A DNA stretch of 26,886 nt from a virus, in the IMG/VR virus record IMGVR_UViG_3300010149_000129, positions 1 to 26,886 of that record, one strand, 5' to 3'. The position numbers and the translations under genes were made by a program. The notes under the pieces are model-generated. The model was not told where the DNA came from. It worked only from the letters and a program-made list of their open reading frames with translations, and made no database searches. This document shows, piece after piece, positions 1 to 7,600 of this stretch (the stretch's first letter is position 1; every line of letters begins with the position of its first letter).

Positions 1-1
1 T

Positions 2-1111
2 GCTGAAGGTATGAAATATCTTGCAGACAATCAACTAGAACTGGTTGGTTTGAGTGGAGATCAATTGAAGTTGAAAATTGAAGAGGGTATGGAGCTAAAG
101 AAAATGGGTGCTGATATGGAACACCTAAATAGTTTAGCTAGTGAAGCGTTAGATTTAGAATCATCTTTGAAAAATGAAATGAAACTCCGAGCAATGACGG
201 GTAAAGAAATTAGTTTCAATGAACTTAGAGCAGCACAAGCATCTGGTGATAAAGCCGCAATTGCTGCAGCAGAGAAGAAATTAATAGATGAGTTAGGCCC
301 ATCGTTGGAAGGAAACCTACAAGTACAGCGAATGATTTCAGATGCAACTGGATTATCCAAAGAACAAATGTTGAATTATAAAAATGCTACAATAGAAGCT
401 ACTGCCGAATCAGATAAGAATTCTGACTCAGTTGAAGGGACTACAAAAATGGCAGGTTTATTAAATCAAACATGGGTTCAGATAGGGGGTGGTATACTTT
501 TAGCTGTTGGAGCTATTGCATTATTAGGAGCTGCTATGAAAAAACTTGGAGCAGGAAAGGGGGTTGGTAGTGGTCTAGCTAAAGCATTTCGAGGATTGTC
601 ACTGGGTCTTGCATCATTAGCTAACCCCGCTTCTCTACTTGGATTAGCGGCATTAACGGTCGCTATGATTGGACTTGGATTCGCATTGAAATTAGCAGCA
701 CCTGCATTCGAAGCTATCGGTAAAGCAATCGCAACTGTAGTTAAGTCTATTGGTGAATTTATTATTGGGTTTGCAGAAATAGCAAGTCCAGAAAAGGTAT
801 TAGCTATGCTTGGACTCGCTGCATCATTTGGAGCAGTCGCTGCTGCATTATTAGCATTTGGTTCAGCGGGAATCTTCGCTATGCCCGCTATGGCAGCAGT
901 AGGTATGTTTACTGCTACGATGTCTGCACTTGGAATGAGTGGTGGTGGAGAATCAAGTGGAGATAGTGAATTGATTAGTGAAATCAAAGGACTTAGGTCA
1001 GACATTCAATCACAACCAATACTTATTAATGTGGATGGTAGGGTTGTATCACAGATAACAAAAGTTCAAAACAGAAAGAATAGTACTCGTACAAGTGGAT
1101 ATGGGGGATAA
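2..1111 (+). CDS. Tail tape measure-like protein, C-terminal part (5' truncated)
   Basis: Seen: the reading frame is open from base 2 with no stop before the first in-frame ATG (base 11), so the gene almost certainly begins upstream of the window; 369 residues are visible. The first 130 or so residues are charged and helical (many Glu/Lys/Ala). Three long Ala/Gly/Leu-rich hydrophobic stretches follow, roughly 155-175, 197-230 and 265-312 counted from base 11. The end is a short polar tail containing ILINVDGRVV and then a basic Ser/Thr/Gly-rich terminus. Known: this mix of helical repeats, hydrophobic segments and a small beta-like tail is typical of phage tape measure proteins, which set tail length and enter the host envelope during ejection. 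Context: it directly precedes tail-tube-cap, LysM baseplate and hub candidates, separated by 3 bases from the next gene. Inference: tape measure. Another membrane-active tail protein is possible. Confidence 0.62.
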   Translation, partial: AEGMKYLADNQLELVGLSGDQLKLKIEEGMELKKMGADMEHLNSLASEALDLESSLKNEMKLRAMTGKEISFNELRAAQASGDKAAIAAAEKKLIDELGPSLEGNLQVQRMISDATGLSKEQMLNYKNATIEATAESDKNSDSVEGTTKMAGLLNQTWVQIGGGILLAVGAIALLGAAMKKLGAGKGVGSGLAKAFRGLSLGLASLANPASLLGLAALTVAMIGLGFALKLAAPAFEAIGKAIATVVKSIGEFIIGFAEIASPEKVLAMLGLAASFGAVAAALLAFGSAGIFAMPAMAAVGMFTATMSALGMSGGGESSGDSELISEIKGLRSDIQSQPILINVDGRVVSQITKVQNRKNSTRTSGYGG

Positions 1112-1114
1112 TAT

Positions 1115-3451
1115 ATGGCTTTAAAAGATTTAAAATCAGACCTTTCAAAGTTTAGGATGCCAAAGAAAGACCCCTTAGAATCTAAAGAGAGGGTTGATGT
1201 AAATAAAAAGCAGAACCAAACTCCATTGAGTTCTATGGTTGAATCCGCACCTAAAATACCTCGTTCTCAGACTACAACAAATAAAGAAGGTGTAGACCCT
1301 CGTAAGTTTGACAACTCACCTAACTTTTTAGGAGAAACTGACCCATCTAAGATGAATAATCAATCTCAGTTCTTAGGTGAAACAACTCCTAATAAGGCGG
1401 ATAATCAATCTCAGTTCTTGGGTGAAACAACACCAAAACCTATGAGTTTGGAAGAAAGGTATTTGGGACAAACCACTCCAACAACATCAGAACCAACATC
1501 TCAGTTCTTAGGTGAAACTACCCCAACTCCATCTGATAGGAGTTCTAACTTTTTAGGAGAAACAACACCAACTAAAATGGTGCAGGGTGATAAGGATAAG
1601 GGTGAAACAACACCAACTACATTTAACTTCAACCCAAACCATTCGGATAGGGCGACAACACCAACTGATGTAAACTACTTTCAAGACATTCACTCAAAGG
1701 GATTCACTTCGATTTTTGGTGGTGTAGAGTCTACAAAATTTATTGGTGTAAATCCAGACCAAACACAATTTGATGGTATTGTTCCAATCACTGGAAAGTT
1801 CGTATCAAATGAATACAAAGTATCGACACAAAATGATAGTGGTATTGGAAAAGAGTACACAGATAAGGTATTAAAAACCACTTATAATAAATTCAATCTG
1901 AAAGAAGATTCGCATAACTCTTCGATATTCAAACAACCATTTATACTGAGTGGTATTCAGAGAGAAAAGGGAGAACCACAAACATTAGGGTTTGGTTCGT
2001 TCTCATTTATAAGAGGTGGTGCTGTAACTGCAACCCAACGATCGGTAATAGATGTAGCCAGATTGAGTCAGTTCTTATTAACCCCACGTGGTATAACTTG
2101 GACTGCTAAACAAGTCGGACTTCAGAGGAGTCAAAAATTTGGAAAGGTATTTACACCAGCAAATACACTTACCGCAGCAGGAGGTCAAAATCGTGGATTA
2201 CGGCCTGACCGAAGTGGTATTCTTGGTTTAGATGTGAATGGTAAATATAAGATACCATTAATAAGTGGTTACTATGATAAGTTGAATGACATATACAAAA
2301 CTGATTTTTTTGAACCTACCACATTTGTCGGCTCACCATTCACAAAGCAGACAGATAAAAGAGGTGGTTTTGATTCTGTTTATGGGATTGGTGTAACAAC
2401 CACTACGAGGTATGAAAATACGATCGACAACTCGTCTCAAAAGTCAGGTAATGATACTGCTAAATACACTCAGAAATATGAACCATTAAATCCAACTGCA
2501 TGGAAAAGCCCTAAAACTCAAGATAAATTTAAGACATACAACGATGATTTACCTGTTGCAGGTACAGATCAGTTCAAAGATTTTGGACTAACATCACAAC
2601 CTAACGAAACTGGTGGTGGTGTAGCTACCGCACAAACAAATACAGATACTATCAAAAAGTATGAAACGGTAGCATATGGAAAACTACCCGATAGAATTCC
2701 GAATTCACCAACAATAGACTTCAGAAGTTTGTTGGATGGTAAACAAAAGGATATTGCAAAATCTGATAATTATAGTAAGAACAATATAAACACAAGAGTT
2801 AACTTTCCAAATCCAGGTAAAATATCAGAAAACGAGAATCGGACTGAATGGTGGAAGACCGAACCGACCAAACTGAATGGGGGTAATAGTGATAGATATG
2901 ATAAGGTTACTGCGAGTCCCATCGGTAGTGGTGAATTAAATGATTTAGTTCATTTTTGGGTTACCAATGAAAATGGAGGAGATAGAATTCAGTTCAGAGG
3001 AACTGTTAGTGGTATATCAGATACATTCTCACCTTCTTGGGATAGTATACAATATAATGGTAGAGCAGACCAAGCATACAAATACTCTACATTCGATAGA
3101 AGTGTTTCATTTAACTTCCAAGCATACGCTACATCAAGAATAGAGATGAAACCACTTTGGAACAAACTCCAAAGATTGTCTACAATGACAATGCCAAAAT
3201 ATAGTGGTAAAAACGGATATGAGGGAATATTGGTAAGATTCAGATTGGGCAACTTATACTACAACAAATTGGCATTTATAGACTCATTGACATATACCAT
3301 ATCAGATGAATTACCTTGGGAGATATCTATGTTAGGTTCAAATGAACCAATTGGTGAAATACCAATGGGTGCTGATGTGGCTATCGGATTTAAGATATTG
3401 GATGATAGAAGACCTCAGTACAGACAAAAGGTTTATGATTGGAATTTTTAA
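1115..3451 (+). CDS. Tail tube cap / baseplate protein (gp48/gp54-like C-terminal domain) with 15-residue repeats
   Basis: A 778-residue protein. Residues 1-70 are basic and polar. Residues 71-175 hold seven copies of a 15-residue repeat starting FLGETTP. A long, low-hydrophobicity middle (about 190-590) follows. The last 180 or so residues form a compact domain: FRGTVSGISDTFSPSWDS, then a YNGRADQAYKYS segment, then SFNFQAYA, PLWNKLQRL and DELPWEI. That order of motifs matches what I recall of tail-tube-like baseplate proteins, the tube cap/initiator group related to T4 gp48 and gp54, which nucleate the tail tube on the baseplate. The next gene encodes a LysM baseplate protein 3 bases downstream, a pairing common in myovirus tail operons. 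The domain call rests on motif memory, not a search. The large N-terminal extension is unusual for this family and may have its own binding role. Confidence 0.5.
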   Translation: MALKDLKSDLSKFRMPKKDPLESKERVDVNKKQNQTPLSSMVESAPKIPRSQTTTNKEGVDPRKFDNSPNFLGETDPSKMNNQSQFLGETTPNKADNQSQFLGETTPKPMSLEERYLGQTTPTTSEPTSQFLGETTPTPSDRSSNFLGETTPTKMVQGDKDKGETTPTTFNFNPNHSDRATTPTDVNYFQDIHSKGFTSIFGGVESTKFIGVNPDQTQFDGIVPITGKFVSNEYKVSTQNDSGIGKEYTDKVLKTTYNKFNLKEDSHNSSIFKQPFILSGIQREKGEPQTLGFGSFSFIRGGAVTATQRSVIDVARLSQFLLTPRGITWTAKQVGLQRSQKFGKVFTPANTLTAAGGQNRGLRPDRSGILGLDVNGKYKIPLISGYYDKLNDIYKTDFFEPTTFVGSPFTKQTDKRGGFDSVYGIGVTTTTRYENTIDNSSQKSGNDTAKYTQKYEPLNPTAWKSPKTQDKFKTYNDDLPVAGTDQFKDFGLTSQPNETGGGVATAQTNTDTIKKYETVAYGKLPDRIPNSPTIDFRSLLDGKQKDIAKSDNYSKNNINTRVNFPNPGKISENENRTEWWKTEPTKLNGGNSDRYDKVTASPIGSGELNDLVHFWVTNENGGDRIQFRGTVSGISDTFSPSWDSIQYNGRADQAYKYSTFDRSVSFNFQAYATSRIEMKPLWNKLQRLSTMTMPKYSGKNGYEGILVRFRLGNLYYNKLAFIDSLTYTISDELPWEISMLGSNEPIGEIPMGADVAIGFKILDDRRPQYRQKVYDWNF
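1325..1639 (+). repeat. Seven 45-bp (15-codon) in-frame tandem repeats
   Basis: Within the 1115-3451 gene, the heptad FLGETTP (variants FLGETDP, YLGQTTP, DKGETTP) begins at residues 71, 86, 101, 116, 131, 146 and 161, exactly 15 residues apart each time. The eight residues between heptads are polar and variable, often ending in SQ. The last copy is degenerate and a looser ATTP follows near residue 180. The core DNA (ttaggtgaaacaac and variants) is conserved but carries synonymous changes, so the protein motif seems to be under selection. Confidence 0.9.
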
Positions 3452-3454
3452 AAA

Positions 3455-3751
3455 ATGAATAGATACAAAAACATAAACATACTAAAAACTGAAAGTGGTA
3501 AGAGGTACAAAAAGACTGTACAATACCCAATCATTGAGAAAAGTTCAGATGATATTTATATCATAGGTATTCAAGGTGATAGGTTAGATAACCTCGCATA
3601 CAAATATTATGAGGATGTTGGGTTGTGGTGGATTATTGCGAGAGCTAACAATATAGGACAAGGTAGTTTGGAAGTACCTATTGGTAAACAAATCAGAATA
3701 CCTACAAACTATATAGATATCATTGATGAATTCAGAGAACTAAACAAATAA
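3455..3751 (+). CDS. LysM-domain baseplate protein (gp53-like)
   Basis: A 98-residue protein. A short basic N-terminus leads into a single LysM-like module: GIQGDRLDNLAYKYYEDVG, then WWIIARANNI and finally VPIGKQIRIP. The spacing of DRLDNLA, the WW..IA.AN helix and the G..IRIP strand is the one usual in phage baseplate LysM proteins, including T4 gp53, a wedge component. It sits 3 bases after the tail tube cap candidate and 4 bases before the hub candidate, so it is surely part of the same structural operon. There is no signal peptide, which fits an intracellularly assembled baseplate part, not a secreted cell-wall binder. Small LysM proteins of this kind also act in phage tails as tail-completion or connector parts. 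The family call is firm; the exact T4 equivalence is inferred. Confidence 0.75.
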   Translation: MNRYKNINILKTESGKRYKKTVQYPIIEKSSDDIYIIGIQGDRLDNLAYKYYEDVGLWWIIARANNIGQGSLEVPIGKQIRIPTNYIDIIDEFRELNK

Positions 3752-3755
3752 TGTT

Positions 3756-5645
3756 ATGGCAAACTTCAATTTTAACCCAACATTTCCTGAGGGTATAAGA
3801 GACACTCTTGACGCTAGAGCGAATGCTGTACAAAATAGAGATCCGTATTGGAACTATAAAAAGTACGCTTACTTTAGAATGAGTGTATTACCACCCGAAC
3901 CATATAAAGATGATACTGCTTCATCTACATCGGTATTTGATGTCGTAACTAATGCAAAAGGTGGATTCCCAATAGGAGAAGCTCCACAAGGTGGGCATCT
4001 AAATATGTATACAGATGAGGGGGGTGTCCGAAGATTCAAACCAAAAATCTCATCGGCAAAGATGAGTTTAGATGGTGGTGGTGATTTATACAATTCATTC
4101 ATCAGAGAAGTAGACATATCATTTGAGGTATACACATTAGATGACCTAAATAGGGTAGTAACCGAATATTTTAGAATTGGTGCTAGAGTAAAAATTGAAT
4201 ATGGGTGGATGAACTCAACTCTCGATGGTGAGAGGGGTGAGGATATTATGAAAGTGTATAACTTTGGATACTCTATGGGTTCAGATGGTTCTTTTAGTTG
4301 TAACATAAAGGGATTGACGGGTGATGCATTTGCATCAGCAGCCTCCGTTGGTGGAACATTAGAGCTAACAAACACCGAAGAAATAAATGCATTGGGTGCA
4401 AAAGGTGTAAATCCTGCCGATATATCTATGGCACTTATCGCAAAGTACAAAGCAGCATTTGGTATAGATCCAAATGAAGATGAAGATGAAGATGAAAATG
4501 CATCTAAGGTTGATATAGACAATGGTCAAATAATAGAGAGTACGGATGCATCTGGACAATACGATTTATTTATAGCAGCTATAGACAATGTAGGTGCTTC
4601 AGATGGGTTTTTGGGAATCGGTGCTGATGATCCAATCAGAACACCATTTGTAAGATTTGAGTCATTTATAGCTTTAGCTAATAAACTGAGTGGTGATACA
4701 ACTAAAGAAACTTTCGTATTTTCTGAAAAAAACACAGAAATCAAAAAGAACACAAAAGAGTTCGGTTCAGCAGACCCAAGAAAATATATTTTTCCTGGTA
4801 ATATGGCAGATTATGGTGAGGGTAATGAGTATGTGAAGGTATTGGGAAAAAAAGACGCTGATATCAGAAACATATTGGTATCCATTGATAAGATTACATC
4901 AATTGTCAAAAACAGAGGTACTACAGTAAATGAAAAGTTCAGACCTCCCCAAATGACAACCATCATAAAAGATTTATCAGATGATATAAAAAAACTATCA
5001 GGTGGATTGGTCGATATAAAAGTAGTTCCAAAAACTGAAGACGCTAGTAAAGAGAACAAAAGTGGTCAATATGAAATTTTAAATTACTTCAATGTCGCAC
5101 AATTAAAAAACCGAGCACCATATGAATTTTCAGTAATAGGTGATAGAACCATTGTCAAAGATGTTAGCATAGATACTGAATTTGATATTGATATTATGAC
5201 TATGATGACAGTCGGTAATGTTAGAAATGGTGTTGTGAATCTAGCACCATTCACTAAGAGTGAATTGTACTCATTTCCAGACATAAAAATAAAAAAAGAC
5301 CCTGAACCAACACAACCAGAAACTCAAGACATCCCATCTAAACAAGGTGTAGGTATGGATGGTATCGATGATTCAAGAGCAAACTCAATAGCTTATACGA
5401 TGAGAGAAGATTTAGTAGCAGACCCAAAAGGTGGTAGTTTTGTAACATTACCATTTCAGATAAGTCTCAGTATAAAATTAGATGGTATAACTGATATACC
5501 ATTTTTATCACCCATAACAGTTGATAGACTGCCTATCAAATACAAATCAGATGGTATACGATTTTTAGTTATGGGTGTTGAACAATCATTTGATGGAAAT
5601 GGTGGTTGGGAAACTGATATCAAAACTGCTATGAAGATTGGGTAA
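3756..5645 (+). CDS. Putative baseplate hub protein (gp27/late-control-D-like)
   Basis: A 629-residue protein. The N-terminal part contains YNSFIREVDISFEVYTLDD and a VKIEYGW segment around residues 110-150, as in hub proteins built from two barrel domains. The extreme C-terminus, FLVMGVEQSFDGNGGWETD followed by IKTAMKIG, matches the usual end of T4 gp27 and P2 gpD-type hub proteins (a strand, a short loop, then GxWxT and another strand). An acidic Asp/Glu run (residues about 240-249), encoded by gat/gaa repeats, lies in a likely exposed loop. Gene order (tape measure, tube cap, LysM, then this) supports a central baseplate role, where such proteins form the trimeric hub that carries the spike. 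I see no lysozyme or spike motif. Alternative: another large baseplate wedge protein. Confidence 0.5.
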   Translation: MANFNFNPTFPEGIRDTLDARANAVQNRDPYWNYKKYAYFRMSVLPPEPYKDDTASSTSVFDVVTNAKGGFPIGEAPQGGHLNMYTDEGGVRRFKPKISSAKMSLDGGGDLYNSFIREVDISFEVYTLDDLNRVVTEYFRIGARVKIEYGWMNSTLDGERGEDIMKVYNFGYSMGSDGSFSCNIKGLTGDAFASAASVGGTLELTNTEEINALGAKGVNPADISMALIAKYKAAFGIDPNEDEDEDENASKVDIDNGQIIESTDASGQYDLFIAAIDNVGASDGFLGIGADDPIRTPFVRFESFIALANKLSGDTTKETFVFSEKNTEIKKNTKEFGSADPRKYIFPGNMADYGEGNEYVKVLGKKDADIRNILVSIDKITSIVKNRGTTVNEKFRPPQMTTIIKDLSDDIKKLSGGLVDIKVVPKTEDASKENKSGQYEILNYFNVAQLKNRAPYEFSVIGDRTIVKDVSIDTEFDIDIMTMMTVGNVRNGVVNLAPFTKSELYSFPDIKIKKDPEPTQPETQDIPSKQGVGMDGIDDSRANSIAYTMREDLVADPKGGSFVTLPFQISLSIKLDGITDIPFLSPITVDRLPIKYKSDGIRFLVMGVEQSFDGNGGWETDIKTAMKIG

Positions 5646-5647
5646 TT

Positions 5648-6277
5648 ATGTCAGACAAACGAAAACGAATATACTACACAAAGGCACAGATTACCGAAGG
5701 ATTGGTAACATCAGGCAAAGAGTGGATGTATGTTGATGGGACAGAATACATCGGACAATACCATAGATACACTACTGATGAGGTATTCTCAGAAGCAACC
5801 TACATTGATGGTAAGTCAAAGATTCTAATACCATATATTGACACTAATACTATTGGTCAACAAAATGAGTTGGGTATAGATACATCAAAGAACTTTGAAT
5901 ACAACTCTATAAAAACATTAGATGTCCAAATAAGTCAGATTCCAAACCCAAATACAGAAAGGGTTACCGACAGAGATATTGAAGTTGGGTATGTGGTAAG
6001 ATATTTTGCATACAAAGTAAATGATGGACAATTATTGGAATTGAATAAAGAAGACTATGATAGTGTAGGTTCACCAAATGGTTTGGATGCAATACTTTGG
6101 AAGAAGTTCAACCTAAGATGGAAAATCACAGGACCTGACAACGATATCTTAGATAGGTTCGGTAACATCAAAGAAAGTGGTATCATAGATACAAACAGAA
6201 GAACACTCAATCTAAAATCAGAAGAGTATCCCACATTGATGGAGTATATTACTGATTTGACAGAGTACGCAGTATAA
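5648..6277 (+). CDS. Putative virion structural/baseplate-associated protein
   Basis: A 209-residue soluble protein starting 2 bases after the hub candidate. The N-terminal segment contains EWMYVDGTEYIGQYHRYTTD, followed by a GKSKILIPYID stretch. I recall this kind of G-EY-G-YH-Y pattern from uncharacterised proteins in tail operons of marine T4-like phages, but I cannot name a characterised family. It has no signal peptide, membrane segment or enzyme motif. It is the last gene of the tightly spaced structural block; after its stop comes a 79-base gap with a promoter, so it probably ends the late operon. Structural role is inferred from position only. Confidence 0.45.
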   Translation: MSDKRKRIYYTKAQITEGLVTSGKEWMYVDGTEYIGQYHRYTTDEVFSEATYIDGKSKILIPYIDTNTIGQQNELGIDTSKNFEYNSIKTLDVQISQIPNPNTERVTDRDIEVGYVVRYFAYKVNDGQLLELNKEDYDSVGSPNGLDAILWKKFNLRWKITGPDNDILDRFGNIKESGIIDTNRRTLNLKSEEYPTLMEYITDLTEYAV

Positions 6278-6292
6278 CAACTTTAACATAAA

Positions 6293-6311
6293 TTTAACAT
6301 TTAGGATTTGG
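6293..6311 (+). repeat. Upstream promoter-associated repeat, copy 1
   Basis: TTTAACATTTAGGATTTGG; a second copy at 6683-6701 differs at one base. Both begin exactly 38 bases before a TATATTTACT -7 element, and the 3' end contains the -33 TTTG. Confidence 0.75.
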
Positions 6312-6338
6312 AAACCCCATATAAATGTTATATATTTA
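6307..6338 (+). promoter_or_regulatory. Bacteroidetes-type promoter for the 6357 gene
   Basis: -33 TTTG at 6307-6310, a 20-base spacer, and -7 TATATTTA at 6331-6338 (consensus TAnnTTTG). The start codon lies 18 bases after the box. Lacks the TCG that precedes the -7 box in the replication-gene promoters. Confidence 0.65.
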
Positions 6339-6356
6339 CTCTGTAATCAACAAAAA

Positions 6357-6671
6357 ATGGGAAAGATACCACTTGATGCATTGCAGGGTGAAATTGTAAA
6401 AGTAACCATTCCTGTAAAAGGAACTGACTTCAGCATGGACTTGAAGATATGTAAAGTAAAGGTTCGTTCGGTACTCTTTATTGAGGTAGACCGAGAAAAT
6501 CGTAAAAACATCTTTCGTAAAGTACCAATGAAGTTCCTTGATTCATATGATTCCGTTTCTGTCAAATTCAAAGAAGGTGCTCAGATTGATAAGTGGGAAT
6601 CAAGTTGGGACTCAATTGGTGCAGGACAAATCAGTTACTCCTATATCAATAATCGTTTTGGAAGACGATAA
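6357..6671 (+). CDS. Small phage protein of unknown function
   Basis: A 104-residue basic protein that I do not recognise. It is beta-rich by appearance (alternating Val/Ile/Lys: GEIVKVTIPVKG, then ICKVKVRSVLFIEV) and ends in a basic tail. No cysteine cluster, membrane segment or enzymatic motif is visible. It stands alone behind its own promoter and is followed by a second promoter, so it is probably transcribed as a one- or few-gene unit. The promoter lacks the TCG element of the replication-gene promoters and shares a 19-bp upstream element with that of the next gene, hinting at co-regulation, perhaps as early genes. Confidence 0.75.
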   Translation: MGKIPLDALQGEIVKVTIPVKGTDFSMDLKICKVKVRSVLFIEVDRENRKNIFRKVPMKFLDSYDSVSVKFKEGAQIDKWESSWDSIGAGQISYSYINNRFGRR

Positions 6672-6682
6672 TTTAACAAAAC

Positions 6683-6701
6683 TTTAACATTTAGGATTAG
6701 G
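6683..6701 (+). repeat. Upstream promoter-associated repeat, copy 2
   Basis: TTTAACATTTAGGATTAGG; matches copy 1 (6293-6311) at 18 of 19 positions, with the same 38-base offset to the -7 box. Confidence 0.75.
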
Positions 6702-6728
6702 TAGTCTCAGATATTATCACTATATTTA
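6697..6728 (+). promoter_or_regulatory. Bacteroidetes-type promoter for the 6739 gene
   Basis: -33 TTAG at 6697-6700, a 20-base spacer, and -7 TATATTTA at 6721-6728. It shares the TTTAACATTTAGGATT upstream element and the TATATTTACT core with the preceding promoter. Confidence 0.6.
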
Positions 6729-6738
6729 CTATGTAATA

Positions 6739-6984
6739 ATGATTGAGACTATGGGAATAAAGTTAAACAGAACGGTTGGAACGATGCTCAAAGTAGAGTC
6801 CTATTGTGGTTGGTGGGGAATGAAGATTCTCGCTGAAACTCCAAAGGGTCGATATCGTATTGAAGAGGTCGATAGTAATGGGAATTGTTACCGAAGAACT
6901 ATCGGTTGGGAAGCTCTATGTGACGAACAGATTTGCAATCAACGATACTGGATAAATCCTAAAGTAACTATTGAAACTATCTAA
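6739..6984 (+). CDS. Small phage protein of unknown function
   Basis: An 81-residue protein with an unusual number of Trp, Cys and Tyr residues (CGWWGMKIL, then CYRRTIGWEALCDEQICNQRYW). Four cysteines are spread through the chain without a clean zinc-finger spacing. No family recognised. It begins 10 bases after its promoter's -7 box; an in-frame ATG at 6751 is an alternative start that would remove four residues. The next gene starts 4 bases after the stop, so this gene probably heads a cluster of small genes running to 7583. Confidence 0.7.
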   Translation: MIETMGIKLNRTVGTMLKVESYCGWWGMKILAETPKGRYRIEEVDSNGNCYRRTIGWEALCDEQICNQRYWINPKVTIETI

Positions 6985-6988
6985 AACT

Positions 6989-7324
6989 ATGAAAGTATTA
7001 GGAACTAAATACGGAATCGAAATCACCAGACCTTGGAACAAAGATATGTACGACCATAACGCTAAGGTGGCTGATTTGATGAAAACAGAACTTCTTGTCC
7101 GTTTGAAGAATGCATACAATAGTGGTGATGAGGACACTTTGAGAGCGGTAACCAAAATCATCCAACCATCTAGTTATGGGTTTGGGTATACTTTTGATGA
7201 CATCTACAATGAGGCTCTCAAAGAGTTGACCTTAGTTGAGAACTATTGGTTGAATGAAGAGTTCCCTTATGGTGTTAAGAAAGGGATTGTGAGTGATGTT
7301 GGTGTTGAAATGGTTGGGTACTAA
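6989..7324 (+). CDS. Small phage protein of unknown function
   Basis: A 111-residue soluble protein, MKVLGTKYGIEITRPWN at its N-terminus, mostly helical and acidic towards the C-terminus. I chose the ATG at 6989, 4 bases after the previous stop; an in-frame TTG at 6971 would make the proteins overlap by 14 bases and adds only six residues. No catalytic or DNA-binding motif is visible. Its stop codon overlaps the next start (TAATG), indicating translational coupling with the SWIM miniprotein. Function unknown. Confidence 0.7.
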   Translation: MKVLGTKYGIEITRPWNKDMYDHNAKVADLMKTELLVRLKNAYNSGDEDTLRAVTKIIQPSSYGFGYTFDDIYNEALKELTLVENYWLNEEFPYGVKKGIVSDVGVEMVGY

Positions 7325-7509
7325 TGAAGTGGAAGTACAGAGAATTGGGTTCTCGTAACAAAAAGACCGGAAACCACTCATACTACAATGTTACGGTCAC
7401 CGATTGGGTTATCACCGATTGTGAGTGTAAAGCAAGGGAGTTCAACAGATACACCCCCTGTAAGCATATGAAACGATTGAACGAAAAGTTAACACATCTA
7501 TCAGTATGA
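7324..7509 (+). CDS. SWIM zinc-finger miniprotein
   Basis: A 61-residue basic protein. The segment DCECKAREFNRYTPCKHM carries Cys-x-Cys, a 10-residue gap, then Cys-x-His, which is the CxCx(n)CxH signature of SWIM zinc fingers. Known: SWIM domains bind zinc and occur in MuDR transposases, SWI2/SNF2-linked proteins and other DNA- or protein-binding proteins. Here the motif makes up most of the chain, so it may be a stand-alone DNA- or protein-binding regulator. Its start overlaps the upstream stop by one base and its stop overlaps a 25-codon reading frame (ATGA), a translationally coupled cluster. No target can be read from the sequence. Confidence 0.65.
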   Translation: MKWKYRELGSRNKKTGNHSYYNVTVTDWVITDCECKAREFNRYTPCKHMKRLNEKLTHLSV

Positions 7510-7583
7510 ATTGGTATCAAGTCGAAGTGGAAGCAGACAAATGGGAAGAATTGCAAAACTTACTTTTGGAAATTAACGAATAG
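7506..7583 (+). CDS. Possible 25-residue miniprotein
   Basis: An ATG overlapping the SWIM gene's stop (ATGA) opens 25 codons, MNWYQVEVEADKWEELQNLL onward, an acidic amphipathic helix ending at TAG 7581-7583. The overlap arrangement matches other coupled gene pairs here. It contains the -33 element of the next promoter. It may be a real micro-gene or chance; there is no comparative evidence. Confidence 0.35.
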   Translation: MNWYQVEVEADKWEELQNLLLEINE

Positions 7584-7596
7584 TTTCGTATATTCG
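7565..7596 (+). promoter_or_regulatory. Bacteroidetes-type promoter, polymerase-like gene
   Basis: -33 TTTG at 7565-7568, a 20-base spacer ending in TTTCG, and -7 TATATTCG at 7589-7596. The ATG at 7601 follows after only 4 bases, so the start codon lies near the expected +1. Confidence 0.75.
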
Positions 7597-7600
7597 TTAG

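Noticed and set aside
478-1005. Long open frame on the minus strand
   Set aside because: Lies opposite the tape-measure-like gene; Ser/Pro/Ala/Asn-rich composition is the mirror of its Ala/Gly-rich codons, with no motif or promoter.
1325-1639. CRISPR-like array
   Set aside because: 45-bp units are fully in frame inside a coding gene, with variable parts also coding; no spacers or palindromic repeats.
4470-4500. gatgaa trinucleotide-like repeat
   Set aside because: Encodes an ordinary acidic loop in the hub candidate; too short and simple to call a functional repeat or CRISPR.
3869-4522. 217-codon open frame on the minus strand
   Set aside because: Fully inside the hub candidate and ends in a serine run that is the complement of the gat/gaa repeat; a shadow frame.
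6318-6327. TATAAAT as a T4-type late promoter
   Set aside because: A single occurrence just upstream of a better -33/-7 promoter; not repeated before other genes, including the structural operon visible here.
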